Of a stretch of 55,859 nucleotides of DNA, positions 27,598 to 36,490 are shown one piece after another (position 1 is the first letter of the stretch; the number at the start of each line of letters is the position of its first letter). The position numbers and the translations under genes are program-made. The notes under the pieces are model-generated. The model was not told the DNA's origin. It searched no databases and saw nothing but the letters and a program-made list of their open reading frames with translations. Source of the DNA: CAWHNT01 sp963830775 (lineage in GTDB: Bacteria; Pseudomonadota; Alphaproteobacteria; Geminicoccales; Geminicoccaceae); assembly GCA_963830775.1 (NCBI GenBank), contig CAWHNT010000019.1, positions 1 to 55,859 on the forward strand. The letters are read 5' to 3'.

Positions 27598-29847
27598 TCA
27601 GGGCTCCTGCACGGCGAGGGCGGGCACGGAGCGGCGGGTGCGCCCGCCGCCGAGCAGGCGCCACACGCCGCGGCTGAAGAGGTAGAGGATGGCCACGACC
27701 GCCGGGCGACGGCCGCGGCGGCGGGTCATGAACTCCTGCCAGCGCTCGCTGGAGCCGTAGTTGAGGCGGACGAGGTCGGCCTCCTCGGCCAGCGACTGCG
27801 GCAGGAGCCGGACCTGGAGGTCGATCAGCCTGCCCACCCGCCGCTCGCGGATGACGCTGGCGCGGATGCTCGAGGGAGCGTTCTTGCCCGGCGGCACGAA
27901 CTGCAGCTCGACCGCCCCCTTGCAGGTCAGGCGCTTGGCATCCTCGCGCGAGACCCGGACGTGCGCGAAGCGCGGCCCCGACTCGGCGATGGTCACCTTC
28001 GCCTCGCCGTCGCTCGTCACCAGCTTCGCCTCCTTGTTGAGCGGCAGGACGTCCGCCTCGGGCGGGCGGCCGCGCTCGAACATGGCGGCCAGCGCCGTCA
28101 GCGCCGCCAGGAGGTTCAGGAGGTTCCAGATCATGACGATGGTGAGGTGCTGCTGCTCGGCGGGATAGGTCACGAAGCGGTACATGCCGAAGAGCTGTGT
28201 GGCCAGGATGACGCCCATCAGGCCCGCCACCGGCCAGATATGCTCGGAGACATAGTCGCCCTCGGCGGCACCGCCCTTGGGCGTCACCTTGAAGGTGGGC
28301 TTGCGCGGGCTCCGCACGACCGAGGCGATGGCCGGCATCAGGAACGGCGCCTGCAGCATCTCGTAGACGTCGGACTGGAACGGCATCCGCAGGCGGCCGA
28401 AGGTGTAGTTCGCGAGCAGGGCCGTGGTCACCAGATGCGGCAGCGCGAAGGCCAGGAACTCGTTCAGGTTGGCCTCGAAGATCTCGAGCGAGAACCAGAT
28501 GTAGAACATCGGCGCCAGGAGGAAGATGAAGCGGGTGACCGGGAAGGTCCAGTAGAGGGCAGAGCTCAGATAGGCCAGACGCTGGGCGAAGCCGAGGCGG
28601 CCGTACATCAACGGGTTCTTCAGGATGAGGAGCTGGATCATGCCCTGCGCCCAGCGGCAGCGCTGGAGGAGGAAGGCGGACATCGATTCGGGCGAGAGCC
28701 CGGCCACCATCGGCCGGTCGACATAGAGGCTGTGCCAGCCGCGGGCATGCAGCTCGCAGGCGGTCTCCGCATCCTCGGTGATGGTGGAGGAGGCGAGCCC
28801 GCCCACCGATTCCAGGGCCTTGCGCCGGATCAGCGCCGCCGAGCCGCAGAAGAAGGCGCCGTTCCAGAAGTCGAGCCCGCGCTGGATCGCGGCGTAGAAC
28901 ATCTCGATCTCGCCCGGCATCTGCCGGAACACGCCCAGATTGTGCTCGATCGGGTCGGGATTGCTGAAGAAGTGCGGGGTCTGGACCAGGAACAGGCGCT
29001 CGTTGCCGAGGAAGTGGGGAACCGTGTTCTGCAGGATGTCCTGGGTCGGGATGTGGTCGGCGTCGAGGATGAGGATCAGGTCGCCCGTGGTGCGCGGCAG
29101 CGCGGCGTTGAGGTTGCCGGCCTTGGCGTGCTCGTTGCGCGCCCTCGTCATGTAGACGCAGCCGAGCTCGGCGCAGAGTGCCTTCAGCTCCTCGTGGCGG
29201 GCCAGGGCCGCGGCGGCCTTGGCGGGATCCTTGTCGCCCCGCTTCTGCTCGCTGCCGCCGTCGTCCAGCAGGTAGACCGTGTGCCGGCCCGCCGGATAGT
29301 CGATCTGGGTCGCCGCCAGCAGCGTCGTGCGCAGGAGCTCGGGCTCCTCGTTGTAGGTGGGCACGTAGACGTCGACGGTCGGCACCTGCTCCGGCGGCAG
29401 GGCCGGCAGCCGGATGGCTGCCATCCGTGACTGCACCGGGCGGATGTTGACGAAGAGGCCGAGCAGGAAGCTCACGAAGGTGAGCACTTCCGCGAGATAG
29501 ACCAGGAGGCCGGGGATGAAGCCCGGCGCGCCCACGGGCGGCAGCGTGTAGAAGATGCGCCAGGCGTGGTAGCGGACCGAGATGAAGGCCGCCAGCAGCA
29601 TCACCATGAGGCGGGCGAAGCCGCCGAACTCGAACAGGTTGGCGGTCAGGATCGCCAGGACCACGAGGCCCGCCAGCCAGACCTGGCCTTCGAGGCCCAC
29701 ATCCAGTGCGGCCACCGGCAGCAGCGTGGCGAAGAGGATGGTCCACAAGGCCCGGTAGCGCGCCAGCACGTGCTCCGGTGGTTCGGTAGCCGTGGTGACG
29801 AACCGGTGCCCGCTGTCCGGGCTTGTCGCTGCCTGAGCCATGCTCAC
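27598..29847 (-). CDS. bcsA: Cellulose synthase catalytic subunit BcsA
   Basis: The 749-residue membrane glycosyltransferase family 2 enzyme polymerises UDP-glucose to beta-1,4-glucan. N-terminal helices lie at about 33-130. Catalytic motifs are DDG (195-197), DADH (262-265), TED (357-359) and the product-binding QRCRW (395-399); four or more helices follow. The C-terminal region (about 610-710) corresponds to the PilZ domain that normally binds cyclic di-GMP, but the RxxxR and D/NxSxxG motifs are not seen (the sequence reads ERGRPPEADVL and later TIAESGP). c-di-GMP control may therefore be weak or different. It is followed immediately by bcsB. Confidence 0.95.
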   Translation of the reverse strand: MSMAQAATSPDSGHRFVTTATEPPEHVLARYRALWTILFATLLPVAALDVGLEGQVWLAGLVVLAILTANLFEFGGFARLMVMLLAAFISVRYHAWRIFYTLPPVGAPGFIPGLLVYLAEVLTFVSFLLGLFVNIRPVQSRMAAIRLPALPPEQVPTVDVYVPTYNEEPELLRTTLLAATQIDYPAGRHTVYLLDDGGSEQKRGDKDPAKAAAALARHEELKALCAELGCVYMTRARNEHAKAGNLNAALPRTTGDLILILDADHIPTQDILQNTVPHFLGNERLFLVQTPHFFSNPDPIEHNLGVFRQMPGEIEMFYAAIQRGLDFWNGAFFCGSAALIRRKALESVGGLASSTITEDAETACELHARGWHSLYVDRPMVAGLSPESMSAFLLQRCRWAQGMIQLLILKNPLMYGRLGFAQRLAYLSSALYWTFPVTRFIFLLAPMFYIWFSLEIFEANLNEFLAFALPHLVTTALLANYTFGRLRMPFQSDVYEMLQAPFLMPAIASVVRSPRKPTFKVTPKGGAAEGDYVSEHIWPVAGLMGVILATQLFGMYRFVTYPAEQQHLTIVMIWNLLNLLAALTALAAMFERGRPPEADVLPLNKEAKLVTSDGEAKVTIAESGPRFAHVRVSREDAKRLTCKGAVELQFVPPGKNAPSSIRASVIRERRVGRLIDLQVRLLPQSLAEEADLVRLNYGSSERWQEFMTRRRGRRPAVVAILYLFSRGVWRLLGGGRTRRSVPALAVQEP

Positions 29848-29986
29848 CCTTCCGACCTGTTCTTGCGACCGGCTGGGAGCTAAATCGGATCGGTCCGTGC
29901 TGCTGTGATCTTCGACACGGTCCGACCCGGCTCAGCGGTCGTGGCGTTCCTCGTCCCTAACTATTTGCATCATGCCCGCATCGTCC

Positions 29987-30003
29987 GTCCCATAGCATGG
30001 GAC
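29987..30003. promoter_or_regulatory. Perfect 7-bp inverted repeat upstream of bcsA
   Basis: GTCCCATAGCATGGGAC is a perfect palindrome with a 3-base spacer, 140 bases upstream of the bcsA start and 44 bases past the bcsN stop. It could be an operator or a small terminator or attenuator; no T run follows. Confidence 0.35.
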
Positions 30004-30046
30004 AATGTGCATATCGGGAAGACCGGCCGCACGCAGCGGCGTACGC

Positions 30047-30685
30047 TCAGGCCCCGCCCGCATGGACGATGCGGTAGACGTCGAGATCGGCGAAGCTGCG
30101 CAGCAGCGGCTCCAGCTCCAAGGCCGGCGCGCAGACCCGCATGGTCTTGAAGATGCGGCTGGGCTCGGGCTGCCAGCGCTGGTCGGCAGGCTCCACCTCC
30201 TGCCAGGCGAGCACGCAGGCCGAGCCGTCGGGATAGTTGGCCGGGAGCAGGCCGATGGTGCCGCCGGGCACGGCCCGGGTCTGGGCGGCACCGGCCTGGA
30301 CGTCGTCCGGGAAGTGGGTGCCCAGGAGCTCCAGCCGCTGCGCCGGGTCGATCTCGTAGGATGCGGTCGCCGGGGTCCGCTTCCGCGACCGCGTGTAGGG
30401 CGAGACCATGTCGACGGCGACGGTGATCTGGTTGGTGCCCGGGGCCGTGCTCGCATTGGCGAGGACGATCTCGGCCACGATCTCCTCCGTGCCGATGCTC
30501 CTGACCCTGCCGCCCAGGGGCTCGAGCAGGGCGTTGGCAGGGATGGCCGGGGCGATCTGCTCCGGCGTCAGGGATCGCCACTGCCCGGCCGGGTAGCCGC
30601 CCGGTGCCGCAGGCCCCGAGGGCGTGGAGGCAGCACAGCCCGCCAGGAGCGAGACCAGGCTCACCACGAGGGAATGGTGGCGCAT
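30047..30685 (-). CDS. bcsN: BcsN-like cellulose biosynthesis lipoprotein
   Basis: The 212-residue protein has a lipoprotein signal (lipobox LLAGC near residue 16-20). Its body resembles BcsN of rhizobial cellulose loci, notably EEIVAEIVLANASTAPGTNQI and the later PGGTIGLLPANYPDGSACV. BcsN is found only with alphaproteobacterial cellulose operons, and its molecular role is unknown. ATG 30685 has a GGGAG ribosome site and is chosen over further upstream methionines, which lie outside the signal peptide. It is 199 bases upstream of bcsA on the same strand. The symbol is used with moderate confidence because the family is poorly conserved. Confidence 0.6.
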   Translation of the reverse strand: MRHHSLVVSLVSLLAGCAASTPSGPAAPGGYPAGQWRSLTPEQIAPAIPANALLEPLGGRVRSIGTEEIVAEIVLANASTAPGTNQITVAVDMVSPYTRSRKRTPATASYEIDPAQRLELLGTHFPDDVQAGAAQTRAVPGGTIGLLPANYPDGSACVLAWQEVEPADQRWQPEPSRIFKTMRVCAPALELEPLLRSFADLDVYRIVHAGGA

Positions 30686-30788
30686 CGCATGTCTCCCAAC
30701 CGCGCAACGCAGCATAGGCGCCTTGCCGCGGCAGCAACAGCCAACGAACGCATCCGCCGCGACCGTCATGCAGCCCGGCCGGCATCGC

Positions 30789-30804
30789 TGTGCCCGGGAT
30801 CACA
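30789..30804. promoter_or_regulatory. CRP/FNR-like binding site in a divergent promoter region
   Basis: TGTGCCCGGGATCACA fits the CRP pattern TGTGA-N6-TCACA with one mismatch, and the flanks extend the palindrome (GCTGTG...CACAGC, 30787-30806). It lies between the divergent starts of the bcsN-like gene (30685) and the DUF4384 gene (30937), about 100 and 130 bases away. Confidence 0.4.
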
Positions 30805-30936
30805 GCCCGGCGTCATTTCTCGACCATCCCGCCGGCTCGGCTGTGGGCTATCTCACCGCCAGGAACAGAAGCCTCTGCAAAGCTGCACCCAGCAGCAAGG
30901 GCATGCGGCAGGCATGCGGCAGCGGAGGAAACGACG

Positions 30937-31560
30937 ATGCTCAGCATCGAGAGGCTGTGGAACGCACTGGCTCTGGGCGGCGTCCTGAGCGCCCTTCTGG
31001 CCACCGCCGGCGTGGTCAATCTCGGCAACCTCCCCCATCTGCCGTCCTTCAGTCCGAGCTGGGGCGGCACGACTGAGACGGCCACCCTGGCCCTTCCCGC
31101 CCCCACGCCGGCGTCACCGCAGCCCTTCGCAGCACCGCTCCAGGCGACGCTGGTCACGACCGAGGGCCCGAACCCCACCTTGCGGGCGCAGGACGAGATC
31201 AGGGCCACGCTGCTGACCACCACCGAAGCCTATGCCTACTGCTATTATGCCGACGGGGCCGGCAGCATCAGCCGCATCTACCCCAACCGCTTCAGCCCCG
31301 ACCCGCTGGTGCGCGGCGGCAGGCTCGAGCTCCCCGACAGCACGGGCGCCTTCGCGCTGGTGGCCGACCGGCCGAACCGGACCGAGGAGGTCCGCTGCAT
31401 GACCGCCACCAGCGACCTCGGCGCACGGCTCCCCGGCGTCCTCCAGGCCCAGGACCTGGCACCCCTTGAGGTGGCCTCCCTGAACGACATCACCAGCATG
31501 TTCCGTGGCCTGGGTGCCCAGGTGGTCGAAGCCCGCCTCGTGGCCCATGTCGAACCCTGA
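30937..31560 (+). CDS. Membrane-anchored DUF4384 protein
   Basis: The 207-residue product has one N-terminal hydrophobic helix (WNALALGGVLSALLATAGVV), a Pro/Ala-rich linker, and a C-terminal DUF4384-like domain (YAYCYYADGAGSISRIYPNRF, then FALVADRP). DUF4384 is seen in proteins tied to surface secretion and to Ser/Thr kinase or TPR systems, but its role is unclear. ATG 30937 has a good Shine-Dalgarno (GGAGGAAA). It diverges from the cellulose operon and is followed 98 bases later by a TPR protein, possibly a functional partner. Confidence 0.7.
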   Translation: MLSIERLWNALALGGVLSALLATAGVVNLGNLPHLPSFSPSWGGTTETATLALPAPTPASPQPFAAPLQATLVTTEGPNPTLRAQDEIRATLLTTTEAYAYCYYADGAGSISRIYPNRFSPDPLVRGGRLELPDSTGAFALVADRPNRTEEVRCMTATSDLGARLPGVLQAQDLAPLEVASLNDITSMFRGLGAQVVEARLVAHVEP

Positions 31561-31658
31561 TCGCTCAGTACCCGGGTTTGTCTTGAACCGTGACCCATGA
31601 GGCTGGCTCTCTCTGCGGCAGGGACACGCCGGCGACGGTTGCCGGCGTCCAAGGTCGG

Positions 31659-32999
31659 ATGACAGCCTTGAAGGCAGTCCTGCTCGCGGCCACCGTGCTG
31701 CTTTCGCTGGGCGGCGGCATCGCCGCTGCGGCGGAGGTCGATCTCGACCGCTGGCAGCGGCTGAGCACGCGTGGGGTCGAGCAGGCCAATGCCGGGCGGC
31801 TGGAGGAGGCCGAGGAGAGCCTGCGGGCGGCCTACATGCTGGCCTCGGGCCTGCGCGAGACCGACCCGCGCCGGGCCACCACCGCCAACAATCTGGGCTT
31901 CGTGCTGCACGCGAGCGGGCGGCCGGAGGCCGCGATCCCGCTCTATGAGGAAGCGCTGCGCCTGCGGGAGGCGGCACTCGGGCCCGAGCACCCGGCCGTG
32001 GCGCAGAGCCTCAACAACCTGGCCGAGGCCCTGCGGGCACTTGGCCGGGCATCCGAGGCGCTGCCCCTGCACCGCCGGGCACTGGCGATCCGGCGCACGA
32101 GCCTGGGTGCCGGCCACCCCGAGACGGCGCAGAGCCTGAACAATCTGAGCGTGCTGCTGGGTGGGCTGGGCGAGCAGGTGGAAGCGCAGGCGCTGGCGGG
32201 CGAGGCGCTCAAGGTCCGCCTCGAAGCGTTCGGCCCCGACCACCCGTCCGTCGCCGAGACCCGGGCCAACCTCGCGGCCCTGGCCTACGGGCGCGGCGAC
32301 ATGGCCGAAGCCGAGCGCCTCTACCGGGAGGTGCTGGCGGCGGAGGAGCGGCGGCTGGGTCCCGACGCCCCTGCCCTGGCCCTCACGCTCTCGAACCTGG
32401 CCCAGACACTCTCCCGGCAGCAGCGCGCCGCCGAGGCGCTGCCTTTGTTCGAGCGGGCGCTGGCGATCCGCACGGGCCAGGTCGGCGAGGAGAGCCTGGC
32501 CGCAGCCCAGAGCCGCCGCGACCTCGCGGCCACAGCAGCCGAGACCGGAGACCTCGAGCGGGCGCAGGCCCTGCTGGAGGCGAGCCTGGCCACCCAGGAG
32601 CGCCTGCTGGGGCAGGAGGATCCGGCGCTGGCCGCCACGCTGACCGACCTCGCCGAGGTCCACAGGCGGCAGGGCGACCTCGATGAGGCTGCCCCGCTGC
32701 TGGCGAGGGCGCTGGCCACGGAGGAGCGGCAGGGCGAGGAGACGCCCGGCCTCGCCACCATGCTCAACAACCTGGCCGCCCTGCACTACCGCCGCGGCGC
32801 CTATCGCGACGCCCTGCCCCTCCTCGCCCGCGCGCTGCGGCTCGAGGAGCAGGCGCACGGGCCCGACTACCCGGAGCTTGCGGTCACGCTCGACAACTAC
32901 GCCGCCGTGCTGACCGAGCTCGCCCGCCCAGCCGAGGCCGAGGCGGCGCGCCACCGGGCAGACGCGATCCGGCTGACCCAGGCACGCCGGGCGCCGTAG
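31659..32999 (+). CDS. Exported kinesin-light-chain-type TPR protein
   Basis: The 446-residue protein has a signal peptide (MTALKAVLLAATVLLSLGGG, cleaved near AAAAE) followed by about nine 42-residue TPR units of the kinesin light chain type, recognisable from recurring GPEHPAVAQSLNNLAEALR-like blocks. Such repeats bind other proteins. No catalytic domain is present. It lies downstream of the DUF4384 gene on the same strand. ATG 31659 is preferred because it opens directly into a clean signal peptide; two earlier in-frame codons do not. Confidence 0.8.
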   Translation: MTALKAVLLAATVLLSLGGGIAAAAEVDLDRWQRLSTRGVEQANAGRLEEAEESLRAAYMLASGLRETDPRRATTANNLGFVLHASGRPEAAIPLYEEALRLREAALGPEHPAVAQSLNNLAEALRALGRASEALPLHRRALAIRRTSLGAGHPETAQSLNNLSVLLGGLGEQVEAQALAGEALKVRLEAFGPDHPSVAETRANLAALAYGRGDMAEAERLYREVLAAEERRLGPDAPALALTLSNLAQTLSRQQRAAEALPLFERALAIRTGQVGEESLAAAQSRRDLAATAAETGDLERAQALLEASLATQERLLGQEDPALAATLTDLAEVHRRQGDLDEAAPLLARALATEERQGEETPGLATMLNNLAALHYRRGAYRDALPLLARALRLEEQAHGPDYPELAVTLDNYAAVLTELARPAEAEAARHRADAIRLTQARRAP

Positions 33000-33041
33000 C
33001 CGCGCCCGATCCCGTGCTACTCTCTCGCTGCGGCGAGTCCT

Positions 33042-33834
33042 TTAGAGCGTCTTCAGCATCCCGCCGTCGACGAAGTAGGTCGAGCCCACCGAGTAGCTGG
33101 CACGGGCCGAGCACAGGAAGACGAAGAAGTCGGCCATCTCCTCCGGCGTGGCGAAGCGCCTGATCGGCGCGTGCTCGTCGGCCACGCTCTGCAGATAGGC
33201 CTCGTAGTCGCCGCCTTTGCCCTCGGTGAGCTGCTTCGCGGTCTTGACCCAGTCGGGGGTGAGGACGAGGCCGGGGTTGATGGCGTTGACGCGGATATTG
33301 TCCTTGACGACCTCGTTGGCGAGCGTCTTCGAGAACATCACGAGGGCCGCCTTGGTGACGTTGTAGATCGGCTCGTACCAGAGCGGCTGGCTGGCGCAGA
33401 TCGAGGCGTTGTTCAGGATGACACCGCCGCCGCGCCGGCGCATCGACGGGACGAGCCCGCGGGCGAGCCTGACGGCCGCCATCACGTGCAGGTCCCAGTA
33501 GTACTGCCACTTCTCGTCCGGCGCCTCCATGATGGTCTCGTTGCTGCCGGTCCCGGCATTGTTGACCAGGATGTCGGCCCCGCCGAACTCCTGCTCGGCG
33601 GCTGCGACGAGGGTAGCGGTGCCTTCGGCGGTGGCGACGTCGCAGGGGACGCCGATGGCGCGTACGCCGTGCCGGTCGCGGACGGCGGCTGCGGCCTCGC
33701 GCGAGGCGGCCAGCGTCGCGGGCGGCGAGGACGAGGTGGGCACCTTCCGCAGCCAGCCCGTGCGCCACCGCGAGCCCGATGCCGATGCTGCCGCCGGTGA
33801 CGACGGCGACCTTGTCCCGCAACCCGAGATCCAT
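33042..33834 (-). CDS. Short-chain dehydrogenase/reductase, one frame break
   Basis: About 263 residues in two frames. The N-terminal Rossmann motif TGGSIGIG is in the frame opening at ATG 33834. NNAG and the catalytic tyrosine-lysine pair (YNVTK) are in the frame ending at 33042. The break lies at about 33715-33740; removing one base joins the two so that AARDA runs into SREAAAAV. Everything else is conserved, so an indel error is likely. The enzyme uses NAD(P) to oxidise or reduce an alcohol/ketone. It lies 33 bases downstream of the CitE-like lyase on the same strand, suggesting one pathway. Confidence 0.82.
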
Positions 33835-33867
33835 GCTCTTGCTTCCCTCGCCTGATCGGGGTCGAGG

Positions 33868-34736
33868 CTAGCCGGCGGCGATGGCGTCCGCCAGCGCCAC
33901 GAGCCGCTGGGCCTCGGCGACGTGCAGGTTCTCGACCAGCTTGCCGTCGACGACCACGACGCCCTTGCCGGCAGCCCGGGCCTCCTCGAAGGCGGCGATG
34001 ATCTTGCGGGCGTAGCCGACGGCGTCTGCGGAAGGGCCGAACGCCTCGTTCGCGGCTTCGATCTGCTTCGGGTGGATCAGGGTCCTGCCGTCGAAGCCGA
34101 GCTCGCGTCCCTGCTGGCAGGAGGCGGCGAAGCCCTCCTGGTCATTGAGGTCGAGATAGACGCCGTCGACGATGGCGATGCCGGCGGCACGGGCGGCGAG
34201 GAGGCACAAGCCGAGCGAGGGGAGCATGGGCAGGCGCATGCCGGTGTGCAGGGCGTGCAGGTCCTTGGTGAGGTCGGAGGTGCCCATGACGAGGCACTGC
34301 ACGCGCGGGTGGTCGGCGATCTCCAGGGCCTGGAGGATGCCGCGCGGGGTCTCCATCATGCACCAGATCGGCAGGTCCGGCGGGCCGCCGGCGGCATCCA
34401 GCACGGCGCAGGCGCGGCGGACCATATCCGCACTCTCGACCTTGGGGAGGAGGATGGCGTCGGCGCCGGCCCTGCCATGGAGGCGAGGTCCTCGTGGCCC
34501 CAGGGGGTGTCGAGGCCGTTGGTGCGCACGGCGAGCTCGCGGCGGCCGTAGGCGGGCTTGGCGGCGAGCGCCCTGGCGATCTCGGCCCGGCCCTGCGCCT
34601 TGGCGTCTGGGGCCACGGCGTCCTCGAGATCGAGGATCAGCGCGTCGGCCGGCAGCGAGCGGCCCTTCTCCAGGGCCCGCGCGTTCGAGCCCGGCATGTA
34701 GAGGACGCTGCGGCGGGGGCGGACGGTCGTGGGCAT
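33868..34736 (-). CDS. CitE-like CoA-ester lyase (HpcH/HpaI aldolase family), one frame break
   Basis: About 289 residues. From ATG 34736 the sequence shows RSVLYMPGSNARALEK and ILDLEDAVAP; the frame then changes near 34475-34482 and continues with DAILLPKVES, the substrate-site MMETPRGI and LVMGTSDL to the stop at 33868. Adding one base restores SMAGAGADAI. The family cleaves citramalyl-, malyl- or methylmalyl-CoA with Mg2+ bound by the conserved Glu and Asp. It is followed by an SDR. There is no acyl-carrier partner nearby, which argues against a true citrate lyase. Confidence 0.83.
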
Positions 34737-34809
34737 GGGGCAGGTCCTGGGCTGGTGGGCTGGCGGTGGGTCTAGGCGGCATGCCCACAGCGGCCAATGC
34801 GGCTACCCG

Positions 34810-35238
34810 TCAGATCAGATGGCGCGATAGGTCCGGCGGCACCTTCAGCCGGCGATCGTTGGTGAGGAACACGTCGCAGCTTGCGGCGAGGGCTGTCGCG
34901 ACGTGGATCGCGTCGGGCAGGGCAAGGCGGTACGCCGCTCGCTGCCGGGCAGCTTCGATGAGCACCGCACGGGTCACTGGGAACACCGTGAGGGTCTTTG
35001 AGGACTGAAGGAAGGCGTCGTACTCGGAAGCTACGTCCGGGCGCTGCAACTGGAATGGTCCGACCAGCAGCTCCGCCAAGGTGAGCTCGCTCGTGACTCC
35101 GGCGAAATGCCCCTGCTGAAGGGCCGCCAGCAACTGGCCCAGGAAGTCCGCATGGGCCTCGTATCCTTCCAGAGCGTAGATGACGATGTTGGTGTCGAGA
35201 TAAACCCTTCTGCCAAGAAGAGACGTCAGCGCTCCCAT
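34810..35238 (-). CDS. PIN-domain ribonuclease toxin (VapC-like)
   Basis: The 142-residue PIN domain has the four expected acidic positions: YLDTNIVIYALE (first Asp), LAELL, PDAIHVATAL and LTNDRRL. PIN toxins cut tRNA or rRNA with Mg2+. It overlaps the upstream small gene by 13 bases, the usual toxin-antitoxin arrangement, and is the second gene of the pair. It ends 73 bases before the CitE-like gene start. It is intact and of normal length. Confidence 0.88.
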   Translation of the reverse strand: MGALTSLLGRRVYLDTNIVIYALEGYEAHADFLGQLLAALQQGHFAGVTSELTLAELLVGPFQLQRPDVASEYDAFLQSSKTLTVFPVTRAVLIEAARQRAAYRLALPDAIHVATALAASCDVFLTNDRRLKVPPDLSRHLI

Positions 35239-35456
35239 TCGTCGCGCAGTTTGCGGATGAAGGCGTCCGCCTCTTCCGGAGTCTTGTAGATACCCTTCCC
35301 GGCACCGATGAAGTCGACCAAGCGCCGCTTGGGCAGTGCGGCGAGCTCGTCCTTGGCTTTCTGGATCTCCTGCCTCAGGACGTGCGCTATCTGCTGCCGC
35401 TTCCCTTCGGGCAGCTCATCGGCTTCACGGAGGATGGTCTCAAGAGCTTGGTCCAT
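35226..35456 (-). CDS. Antitoxin partner of the PIN-domain toxin
   Basis: The 76-residue product begins with a long amphipathic helix (ALETILREADELPEGKRQQIAHVL) and ends in an aromatic/basic helix (FIRKLRDEWER) that could wrap the toxin. It has no obvious AbrB or ribbon-helix-helix motif, but size, order and overlap with the PIN gene make it the cognate antitoxin. Such antitoxins usually repress their own promoter; only 39 bases separate it from the LysR gene stop upstream. Confidence 0.75.
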   Translation of the reverse strand: MDQALETILREADELPEGKRQQIAHVLRQEIQKAKDELAALPKRRLVDFIGAGKGIYKTPEEADAFIRKLRDEWER

Positions 35457-35495
35457 GCAAGTTTCCTAGCACAACGTCCGGACGATCAGAAAGCG

Positions 35496-36428
35496 TCAGG
35501 TCCGCCACCGATTGCCAGCCCCCCGCCGCTCCGCCACCTCCGCGATCCGCGCCCGGAGCCAGGCGAGCGCCGGGTCGGCGTCGGTGCGGGTGAGCCACAT
35601 CATCTCGACCATGAAGGGGCCGATGTCGAGCGGGAGCGGGAGGATCGCGAGGCCCAGCGGGGCACCGGCGGCTACCGCAAGGCTGCGCGGGAAGACGACG
35701 GTGAGATCGCTGTCGCGGACCAGGTGCGGGGCCAGGAGGAAGTGAGGGACCGCGACGGCCACGCGGCGGCGGAGGTCCAGGGCGGCGAGGGCCGCGTCGG
35801 CGATGCCGCGCGGGCTGCCGCCTGGAGCGACCAGGACGGCGGGGAAGGCGGCGAGGCGTTCCGGGGTAAGCTCGCCCTCCTGGAGCGGGTGACCGGGGCG
35901 GACCAGGAGGACGAACTCCTCCATCAGCAGCGGACGCTTCAGGGCGTTGGGCGGCGGGGCCCAGAAGACGCCCAGGGCCAGGGCCACCTCGCCGGACTGC
36001 AGCCAGGCATTCACCTGGTCGTGATCGGCCGTGCGGACCACGAGGTCGATCCCCGGGGCCTCGCGCGCGAGGGCGCAGAGCAGGTCCGGGAGCACGGCCA
36101 GGGCCGCGATGTCGGTGGCGGCAAGGCGGACGGTGAGCTGGGCGCGCTGCGGATCGAACTCGACCGGCGGCCGGAAGGCGTCGGCGACGGCTGCCACCGC
36201 CCGCTGCACAGGCTCAAGCAGCGTCTCAGCATGCGGCGTCAACTCCAGGCCGCCATTGGACCCACGCACGAGCAAGGGATCGCCGATCAGCTCGCGCAGG
36301 CGGCGGAGCGCGTTGCTCGTGGCCGGCTGGCTGAGGCCGATGCGGCGGCCGGCGGCAGTGACGCTCCGCTCCTCGAGCAAAGCCGCAAGCACCTTCAGGA
36401 GGTTGAGGTCGATTCCACCTACATTCAT
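35496..36428 (-). CDS. LysR-family transcriptional regulator
   Basis: The 310-residue LysR protein has an N-terminal winged helix-turn-helix (about 8-65, with RSVTAAGRRIGLSQPATSNAL) and a C-terminal inducer-binding domain of the NodD/PcpR-like branch. ATG 36428 is chosen because LysR proteins start just before the LDLNLL-type motif (here IDLNLL); a second ATG is six codons earlier. LysR genes typically diverge from the operon they control. The divergent genes here are the molybdenum hydroxylase genes from 37752, but an IS630 element lies in between. Confidence 0.9.
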   Translation of the reverse strand: MNVGGIDLNLLKVLAALLEERSVTAAGRRIGLSQPATSNALRRLRELIGDPLLVRGSNGGLELTPHAETLLEPVQRAVAAVADAFRPPVEFDPQRAQLTVRLAATDIAALAVLPDLLCALAREAPGIDLVVRTADHDQVNAWLQSGEVALALGVFWAPPPNALKRPLLMEEFVLLVRPGHPLQEGELTPERLAAFPAVLVAPGGSPRGIADAALAALDLRRRVAVAVPHFLLAPHLVRDSDLTVVFPRSLAVAAGAPLGLAILPLPLDIGPFMVEMMWLTRTDADPALAWLRARIAEVAERRGAGNRWRT

Positions 36429-36490
36429 CGCGTGAATGCCGCTCATTACATCATTCGATTTGGCGATAGGATATGTCTGGAATCATACTA

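Noticed and set aside
25201..29746. Very long open frames on both strands (over 1300 codons) across the cellulose genes
   Set aside because: They are GC-driven shadows of bcsB and bcsA; their composition is Arg/Pro/Ala-rich with no motif, while the true frames hold full catalytic signatures.
31278..32954. A 558-codon minus-strand frame opposite the TPR protein
   Set aside because: It mirrors the repeats in the coding strand; a shadow of periodic DNA.
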